From Bacillus sp. T33-2 (lineage in GTDB: Bacteria; Bacillota; Bacilli; Bacillales; Cytobacillaceae): 64,000 nucleotides of DNA. Location: positions 62,001-126,000 of the forward strand of contig NZ_PGVB01000029.1 of assembly GCF_002860205.1 (NCBI RefSeq), given 5' to 3'. Position numbers and translations under genes: made by a program. Under the pieces are notes generated by a model. That model was given only the letters and a program-made list of their open reading frames with translations. It had not been told where the DNA came from and did not search any database. This document shows, in pieces, positions 59,620 through 64,000 of this stretch. Every line of letters starts with the position of its first letter. Position 1 is the stretch's first letter.

Positions 59620-59667
59620 AGAAGGATAGATGAAAGCAGGCTCGCCTGCTCATCTATCCTTTTTTCG
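59620..59667 (+). terminator. Terminator after mccB
   Basis: AAGGATAGATG (59622-59632) pairs with CATCTATCCTT (59651-59661), with an inner AGCAGG-CCTGCT stem around a tight loop, then TTTTTC. Confidence 0.93.
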
Positions 59668-59808
59668 TCATACTTAGGGACGATTTTAATGTTTGCAATA
59701 GAATGAATGGGGATGGGCAGTTTCAAAATTCAACAGATATTTTTACACTATACAAATAGCTTTCCTTTGGATATCGTAAAAGATATTGATAGTATAGAAA
59801 GGAAACTT

Positions 59809-61080
59809 ATGGGAGTTAAATACGGTCGAAAAATCCACTATGCCTGGATAATTTTAGCGGTATCTTTTATTGGAGTTTTAGCTTCACAAGGCGTCCGTTT
59901 CACTTTTGGTGCCTTTATGGGCTCTTGGGAAGACTACTTTTCCGCAAACCGGGGTACAATTTCCGCTATATCATTTGTCAGTTTTTTAGTTTTTGCAGTG
60001 TCTCAGCCTATTGTCGGGAAGCTGGTGGATAATTATGGTGTCAAAACCATTTTTGTTTTCAGTACGCTTATTGTTGGTGCTGCCACCATCTTAAGCTTCT
60101 TTGTGACGTCTGTGTGGCAGCTATTCATTTTGTACGGAATTATCGCATCACTTGGTTTCGGAGGTGCATCAGGCGTGACAGCATCCGTTGCTGTTACGAA
60201 GTGGTTTGCACAAAAGCGCGGACTGGCATTGGGGATAGTTGAGGCAGGTTTTGGGGCAGGCCAGATGGTACTGGTTCCAAGCTCGATCCTGCTGATTGAA
60301 TCATTCGGATGGAAATGGGCTGTACTGATATTGGGATCATTTCTTATCCTGATTGTGTGCCCCATCCTCGCAATCCTGTTGAAATCTGAACCTTCGGAAT
60401 CCGGACTAGCCGCACTGGGATCCGAAAGCAGTCATGAAATTACTACTCCGGTCAAGAAACAACAGCAGACAAGTAAAACAAGTCTGTGGGACCGGCGATT
60501 CTTGTTCCTGTTGATTCCTTTTTTTGTTTGCGGTGTCACTACAACGGGCTTAATGGATACACATCTCATTCCATTTGCTCAATACTGCGGCTTTACACCT
60601 GGAATAACGAGCGCAGCTGTAGCCGCATTAGCCGGTTTCAACGTGTTGGGGACACTCATTTCAGGAATTCTTGCTGATCGAATAAACAATAAAACAATCT
60701 TGATTTTCCTGTATTTTGCTCGGGCTTTAACAATTGTTTTTCTATTAATTTTTTCAAGCAATGCCGGGCTTATGAAATTGTTTATGGATTACCCTGTTTT
60801 ATTGCTTGCGTTTTCTGTTTCCTTCGGCCTTGTTGACTTTGCTACTGTTGCCCCAACTATTAAACTGCTTTCAGACTACTTTAAAGGCCAGTCTTTCGGA
60901 TTGCTTTCAGGGTGGCTGTTTATGAGCCACCAGCTGGGATCGGCGATAGGTTCATATATTCCCGGACTGTTGTTTGATGAGACAAACAGCTACCAGTTGT
61001 CCTTCCTGATTGCTTTCATACTGCTTATTGCAGCAGGCTTTTTCAGTGCCCTTTTGCCTAAGGTTACAGAAAGTTGTTAA
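59809..61080 (+). CDS. MFS transporter (monocarboxylate/oxalate-formate antiporter-like)
   Basis: 423-aa major facilitator with 12 hydrophobic segments. It opens IHYAWIILAVSFIGVLASQG and has GFGGASGVTASVAVTKWFAQ and KRGLALGIVEAGFGAGQMVL after helix 4, which resembles the OxlT/MCT-like branch. A central loop (about 200-225) is rich in Ser/Gln/Lys. The substrate is unknown. ATG 59809 follows AGAAAGGAAACTT. It sits between mccB and yrhC, where B. subtilis has nothing, and codon use looks somewhat more AT-rich than its neighbours. Confidence 0.85.
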   Translation: MGVKYGRKIHYAWIILAVSFIGVLASQGVRFTFGAFMGSWEDYFSANRGTISAISFVSFLVFAVSQPIVGKLVDNYGVKTIFVFSTLIVGAATILSFFVTSVWQLFILYGIIASLGFGGASGVTASVAVTKWFAQKRGLALGIVEAGFGAGQMVLVPSSILLIESFGWKWAVLILGSFLILIVCPILAILLKSEPSESGLAALGSESSHEITTPVKKQQQTSKTSLWDRRFLFLLIPFFVCGVTTTGLMDTHLIPFAQYCGFTPGITSAAVAALAGFNVLGTLISGILADRINNKTILIFLYFARALTIVFLLIFSSNAGLMKLFMDYPVLLLAFSVSFGLVDFATVAPTIKLLSDYFKGQSFGLLSGWLFMSHQLGSAIGSYIPGLLFDETNSYQLSFLIAFILLIAAGFFSALLPKVTESC

Positions 61081-61218
61081 CTATAATTGATCACCCTGGC
61101 ACGTTCGTGTTAAGGAGATACAGTTAAAAATGTCGCCTGCCATATATTACATAGCTCCACGGCATTTCCCATATGGTAAAGTAGTTATGAGTTTTGCAGA
61201 AAAGTGCAGGTGATTATA

Positions 61219-61473
61219 GTGAATCCGAAGCAATTATACGAGAAAATGATAGACTTTAAGCAATATGCGGTTGTCTTGTTAGCTGTTGGTGCATTTTTCT
61301 ATCTCGGCACCATTATTCCGTCTGAAATAAAGGCCGCTTCAGACATTTATATATCCGCCGGAGCATCAACAGGCTTTCTGGTGCTTTCGATTTTGTTCTT
61401 TTTCCTTTCAAAACAGTGTCAAAGCAAATTGACAGAAACAGAAGAAGGCCAGGAATATTTGATGAAAAAATAA
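61219..61473 (+). CDS. yrhC: YrhC family membrane protein
   Basis: 84-aa protein with two membrane helices (YAVVLLAVGAFFYLGTII and AGASTGFLVLSILFFFLSKQ) and a polar tail. It matches YrhC, normally encoded after mccB. The function is unknown. GTG 61219 with GCAGGTGATTATA upstream is chosen; an earlier GTG at 61204 overlaps that site. The MFS gene separates it from the operon it usually ends. Confidence 0.8.
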   Translation: MNPKQLYEKMIDFKQYAVVLLAVGAFFYLGTIIPSEIKAASDIYISAGASTGFLVLSILFFFLSKQCQSKLTETEEGQEYLMKK

Positions 61474-61500
61474 ACGTCCAACTTTGGGCGTTTATTTATT
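61472..61500 (+). terminator. Terminator after yrhC
   Basis: AAACGTCCA and TGGGCGTTT form a 9-bp stem (one G-T pair) with an ACTT loop, followed by ATTTATTTTC. Confidence 0.75.
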
Positions 61501-61577
61501 TTCAAAAATTTGAACAAAAACTCTGGGTAATAAAGTAATATTAATTAAATCATTCTTACTTATTTCAGGAGGCATTT

Positions 61578-62084
61578 ATGAATATAAGGCTAATAACACC
61601 TAGGGATGCGGAAAATTACCGGAATTTAAGATTAGAAGCACTTAAGAACAATCCTGAAGCCTTTTCATCAAGCTATGAGGAGGAAAATGAACATGCGGTT
61701 GAATTCTTTAGGGCAAGATTGGAATCCGATGAAGCTTTTACTCTTGGTGCCTTCGAAGAGGAAAAGCTGATTGGCGTTGTTACTTTGGTTAAAGAAACCA
61801 AACTTAAACTCAAGCATCGTGCCAACATCTTTGCCATGTATGTTTCTCCTGCTAATCGAGGCATAGGAGCTGGAAAACGGCTAATGATCGAAGCTATTAA
61901 GAAAGCACAAGAACTTGAAGGAATTGAACAGATTTATTTAACCGTTATGGCAACCAACGAGTCGGCAAAAAAACTTTATTCTTGTTTAGGTTTTGAGACT
62001 TTTGGAACAGACAAAAGAGCGATGAAAGTGGATCATACATACTTTGATGAACAGCACATGGTTTTGTATCTTATTGACTATTAA
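61578..62084 (+). CDS. GNAT family N-acetyltransferase
   Basis: 168-aa acetyltransferase. It opens MNIRLITPRDAENYRNLRLE, with the acetyl-CoA loop MYVSPANRGIGAGKRLMIEA (R/Q-x-x-G-x-G/A pattern) and the C-terminal VMATNESAKKLYSCLGFE. The substrate cannot be told. It is monocistronic by spacing, with TTCAGGAGGC before the ATG. Confidence 0.88.
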   Translation: MNIRLITPRDAENYRNLRLEALKNNPEAFSSSYEEENEHAVEFFRARLESDEAFTLGAFEEEKLIGVVTLVKETKLKLKHRANIFAMYVSPANRGIGAGKRLMIEAIKKAQELEGIEQIYLTVMATNESAKKLYSCLGFETFGTDKRAMKVDHTYFDEQHMVLYLIDY

Positions 62085-62173
62085 GCTCAACAGTTGTGAT
62101 CCTAACTTGCAGTCGTTTTAATATCGTTAAAACCGCGTATGAAATCTTTTTCGAAAATTTAGGCTAATTAGGG

Positions 62174-62202
62174 TTTACAAACACAACCGCAATGGATATA
62201 AT
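62174..62202 (+). promoter_or_regulatory. Sigma-A promoter of the yrzI small-ORF locus
   Basis: TTTACA (62174-62179) and TATAAT (62197-62202) are separated by 17 bases. Transcription should start near 62209, 35 bases before the 27-codon ORF. Confidence 0.88.
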
Positions 62203-62243
62203 TACCTCTGTAAGCGAAATTATGGAAAGGGAGGTCGAATGAA

Positions 62244-62327
62244 ATGATGATGAAGTGCCAGATTGTATCAGCAGAGCAATTTTATATCTTATTTACGCAT
62301 TCGACCAAACCGGAGTGGATCGCTTAA
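62244..62327 (+). CDS. 27-codon ORF, possible leader peptide of yrzI
   Basis: Encodes 27 aa: three tandem ATG codons, then KCQIVSAEQFYILFTHSTKP and EWIA. GGGAGG lies about seven bases upstream. It overlaps a two-codon ATG-AAA-TGA at 62239. It lies between a strong sigma-A promoter and an intrinsic terminator (62358-62393). This layout suits a leader peptide or a small protein with its own short transcript. There is no recognisable family. Initiation could occur at any of the three ATGs. Confidence 0.5.
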   Translation: MMMKCQIVSAEQFYILFTHSTKPEWIA

Positions 62328-62357
62328 GAATCTTTTATTCTTAAAATAAGCATATCC

Positions 62358-62394
62358 ATGCCGCAGGGAGAAGCGTGCCCTGCGGCATTTTTGT
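62358..62394 (+). terminator. Intrinsic terminator (possible attenuator) upstream of yrzI
   Basis: ATGCCGCAGGG (62358-62368) and CCCTGCGGCAT (62378-62388) form a perfect 11-bp stem with a 9-base loop and a T tract. It lies between the 27-codon ORF and yrzI. A second GC-rich inverted element with TTTTTT lies at 62408-62435 (CCGC...GCGG). Confidence 0.9.
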
Positions 62395-62473
62395 GCCTTT
62401 TTACAAGCCGCCGGGGAATCTCGCTGCGGTTTTTTCAATTTTCAGGGATGTGAGAAAGAGGAGGTGAGACAGG

Positions 62474-62614
62474 ATGACTTTGAATATTTTCTTTTTTACG
62501 GTTACGATTCAAAAACGTGAATTATCCATTGAAGAAACTGTGCATGACGAAATGGTCAGAAAAATTCACGAAGAAAACAAAGACCGTCAATTCACTATGT
62601 ACCGTCCGTTCTGA
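62474..62614 (+). CDS. yrzI: YrzI family small protein
   Basis: 46-aa protein with a hydrophobic N-terminus (MTLNIFFFTVTIQKRELSIE) and a charged helical C-terminal part (ETVHDEMVRKIHEENKDRQF). This matches the Bacillus YrzI family of short proteins. In B. subtilis yrzI is part of a multi-peptide mRNA that is degraded with help from the ribosome-associated nuclease Rae1. The start has GAGGTGAGACAGG. It is the first of a series of short ORFs (62654, 62736, 62916). Confidence 0.85.
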   Translation: MTLNIFFFTVTIQKRELSIEETVHDEMVRKIHEENKDRQFTMYRPF

Positions 62615-62653
62615 TTTTGATTAAAAAAATTCATGGAAAGGTGGGAATTAAAA

Positions 62654-62713
62654 ATGATATTTCATATTCAAGGAAGGCTTGCATACTACTGGGTGGAGAA
62701 GGATTCCACCTAA
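62654..62713 (+). CDS. 19-codon ORF downstream of yrzI (S1025-like)
   Basis: Encodes MIFHIQGRLAYYWVEKDST behind GGAAAGGTGGG. In B. subtilis a 17-codon ORF (S1025) follows yrzI and holds the site where Rae1 cuts translating mRNA, in the neighbourhood of Glu-Lys codons. Here Glu15-Lys16 are GAG-AAG (62696-62701). The correspondence is inferred from order, size and the EK pair; no alignment was made. Confidence 0.6.
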   Translation: MIFHIQGRLAYYWVEKDST

Positions 62714-62735
62714 CTGGAAGTTGGGAGGGGATAAC

Positions 62736-62804
62736 ATGTTCTTGCATGTGCTGCTATTAACCCTTGTTTTTAAAAAAAAGAACAATGCGAAAAATAATAA
62801 ATAG
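62736..62804 (+). CDS. 22-codon ORF with hydrophobic head and basic tail
   Basis: Encodes MFLHVLLLTLVF followed by KKKNNAKNNK. Upstream is TTGGGAGGGG, a strong ribosome binding site. It begins 22 bases after the 19-codon ORF. The hydrophobic helix with a Lys-rich tail resembles small membrane peptides such as type I toxins, but that is only an analogy. Confidence 0.5.
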   Translation: MFLHVLLLTLVFKKKNNAKNNK

Positions 62805-62915
62805 ACGGAGGCTGGCCTCACGCGTTGTAACAAAAAGTTCACATCCCACTGCCATTTTTACTGCAGATATGTGATAAATTTGGGGTAAAGATGGGGTTTT
62901 AAAGGGGTGTGGCAC

Positions 62916-62993
62916 ATGTTCATGATCGTGATGGGCTTAGGGATTTGCGGTGCAGTAGGCTGTATAATCGCTGCCGAAGTGAGTGTCGAATAG
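62916..62993 (+). CDS. 25-codon hydrophobic ORF
   Basis: Encodes a 25-aa peptide, MFMIVMGLGICGAVGCIIAA then EVSVE, with AAAGGGGTGTGG upstream. It would span the membrane once, with two cysteines. The gap of 110 bases before it holds a small inverted repeat (GAGGC-GCCTC, 62808-62819) and no clear promoter. A terminator palindrome follows at 63012-63037. Confidence 0.5.
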   Translation: MFMIVMGLGICGAVGCIIAAEVSVE

Positions 62994-63011
62994 TCTGCTG
63001 GAAACATTCAA

Positions 63012-63043
63012 AGCATTAACCGCTAGCGGTTAATGCTTTCGTT
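63012..63043 (+). terminator. Perfect palindrome, bidirectional terminator
   Basis: A perfect 26-base palindrome runs from AGCATTAACCGC (63012) to GCGGTTAATGCT (63037), giving a stem around CTAG and TTTCGTTTT downstream. It lies between the small-ORF locus and a minus-strand gene whose stop codon (63030-63032) is inside it. Confidence 0.8.
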
Positions 63044-63194
63044 TTGGCCGGAACCATAAGAATGCGACTAACCCGGCGGTGGCGATAAATAGCAGCACTG
63101 TTTTAACTGAAAACCCTTCAAAAATGATTTCGGCACCGCTTGCAAATACCACCACCACAAACACAACCAATAAAATCAATTTTTCCTGATCCAT
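63030..63194 (-). CDS. Small membrane protein of unknown function
   Basis: 54-aa protein with two hydrophobic stretches (LILLVVFVVVVFASGAEIIF and TVLLFIATAGLVAFLWF) and a basic end (RPKRKH). The ATG at 63194 has AGAGGTTGG upstream on the minus strand. The frame is open for 70 more codons upstream, but that part looks non-coding and would cross the sigK promoter region. No family is recognised. Confidence 0.68.
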   Translation of the reverse strand: MDQEKLILLVVFVVVVFASGAEIIFEGFSVKTVLLFIATAGLVAFLWFRPKRKH

Positions 63195-63394
63195 TTTCCA
63201 ACCTCTTTTTTCTTTAACTTCCTTAATTCTACCTGAATGACACAAAATTTGTCCATGTGGGCTGAACTGTAAAGATAATTTCCGGCTAGGTGGAAATTTT
63301 TTCATGGTTAATAATTTCTTCGGACAGACACAAACTGCCCGTCTTTTACATAGGAATTTATATAGGCAAATGCCTAAAAAGCGGGGGTGGAAAC

Positions 63395-64000
63395 GTGTCT
63401 GGAATCTTGGCTGCACTCGGTTATATAGTCAAAGAAGTCATTTTTCTTGTTTCTTATATTAAAAATAATGCCTTTCCCCAACCGTTATCTGCTGCAGAAG
63501 AACGAAAATATTTAAGGCTGATGGCCACCGGGGATCCTCATGCCCGCAATATGCTGATTGAACATAATCTGCGGCTCGTCGCCCATATCGTAAAAAAATT
63601 CGAAAATACGGGCGAGGATTCAGAAGACCTGATCTCCATCGGTACAATTGGGCTGATCAAAGCAATTGAAAGCTATTCTGAGGGTAAAGGAACAAAACTT
63701 GCGACCTATGCTGCCCGCTGCATAGAAAATGAAATTCTGATGCATTTACGTGCCCTGAAAAAAACGAAAAAAGATGTTTCGCTTCACGATCCGATTGGCC
63801 AGGATAAAGAGGGTAATGAAATATCGCTTATTGATGTGCTGAAGTCAGAATCAGAGGATGTCATAGACACAATCCAGCTCAATATGGAACTTGAAAAGGT
63901 TAAGGAATATATCGATGTACTGGATGAACGGGAAAAGGAAGTCATTATCGGCCGTTTCGGCCTTGACCTGCAAAAAGAAAAAACCCAGCGCGAAATCGCC
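63395..64000 (+). CDS. sigK: RNA polymerase sigma-K factor (5' part, cut by window end)
   Basis: Late mother-cell sporulation sigma factor. 202 codons are visible. The pro-sequence begins [20 protein letters not shown] and is cleaved by SpoIVFB; region 2 ([37 protein letters not shown]), [20 protein letters not shown] and [20 protein letters not shown] follow, then the start of region 4 ([17 protein letters not shown]). The gene reads through the ENE codons (core AATGA at 63728-63732) without interruption, so no skin-type element is inserted. GTG 63395 follows GGGGGTGG. The last helix-turn-helix lies outside the window. Confidence 0.95.
   Translation, partial: MSGILAALGYIVKEVIFLVSYIKNNAFPQPLSAAEERKYLRLMATGDPHARNMLIEHNLRLVAHIVKKFENTGEDSEDLISIGTIGLIKAIESYSEGKGTKLATYAARCIENEILMHLRALKKTKKDVSLHDPIGQDKEGNEISLIDVLKSESEDVIDTIQLNMELEKVKEYIDVLDEREKEVIIGRFGLDLQKEKTQREIA

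Noticed and set aside
61130-61213. 28-codon frame upstream of yrhC starting at ATG 61130
   Set aside because: The AAGGAG upstream is about 12 bases away, the peptide has no recognisable feature, and it overlaps the yrhC ribosome binding region. It could be a leader, but support is too thin.
62736-62804. Type I toxin-antitoxin locus
   Set aside because: The peptide has a toxin-like hydrophobic head and basic tail, but no antisense promoter or overlapping RNA could be recognised, and it lies within the known yrzI micro-ORF context.

Overview
This is one contiguous chromosomal segment of an endospore-forming member of the Bacillaceae. The gene content and order match the Bacillus subtilis rpmA-to-sigK region closely: rpmA, spo0B, obg, pheB, pheA, niaR, safA, bofC, ruvAB, queA, tgt, yajC, spoVB, comN, secDF, recJ, apt, relA, dtd, yrvJ, hisS-aspS, 6S RNA, tcdA, rarA, cymR, iscS, mnmA, yrrB, recD2, alaS, ireB, ruvX, mltG, trmR-yrrN-yrrO, udk, greA, pbpI, yrrT-mtnN-mccA-mccB, yrhC, yrzI, sigK. 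Protein lengths and motifs are Bacillus-like throughout, but several neighbourhoods differ from B. subtilis, so this is another genus or species. No prophage, insertion sequence, rRNA, tRNA or CRISPR array was seen.

Layout. 0-4.5 kb: ribosomal L27, the Spo0B phosphotransferase, Obg, phenylalanine synthesis and an orphan NiaR repressor. 4.6-8.5 kb: a spore-coat block with a very repetitive SafA/ExsA protein, a kinase-like protein and BofC. 8.5-17 kb: Holliday-junction helicase RuvAB, queuosine genes, YajC, SpoVB and ComN. 17-27 kb: SecDF, a 21-bp tandem repeat array, RecJ, Apt, RelA, Dtd and a cell-wall amidase. 27-34 kb: a T-box-controlled hisS-aspS operon, 6S RNA, TcdA, an RsfA-like regulator and RarA. 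34-43 kb: a membrane protein coupled to CymR, the IscS-MnmA thiolation pair, RecD2 and YrrI. 43-55 kb: T-box-controlled alaS, IreB-RuvX-YrzB, MltG, the tRNA wobble hydroxylation/methoxylation genes, Udk, GreA, PbpI and YrrS. 55-62 kb: the methionine-to-cysteine operon, an MFS transporter and YrhC. 62-64 kb: a cluster of very short ORFs around yrzI, then an uninterrupted sigK cut by the window end.

Functional links. CymR (35.1 kb) is the known repressor of operons such as yrrT-mtnN-mccAB (56 kb), and IscS next to it draws sulfur from the cysteine those enzymes make and passes it to MnmA. MnmA, TrmR, YrrN, YrrO, QueA, Tgt and TcdA make the window rich in tRNA anticodon-loop modification. Spo0B, SafA, BofC, SpoVB, PbpI, RsfA-like and SigK span sporulation from the phosphorelay to late mother-cell transcription.

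The least explained parts are RNA-level. They are the yrzI small-ORF locus with a perfect-looking sigma-A promoter, a 27-codon leader ORF and an intrinsic terminator before yrzI (62.2-63.0 kb); a three-way-junction RNA with a U-tract between mltG and trmR (48.5-48.6 kb); hairpins that bury the ribosome binding sites of the kinase gene after safA (6.8 kb) and of pbpI (53.1 kb); and a hisS T-box whose specifier and antiterminator look suited to tRNA-Asn rather than tRNA-His.
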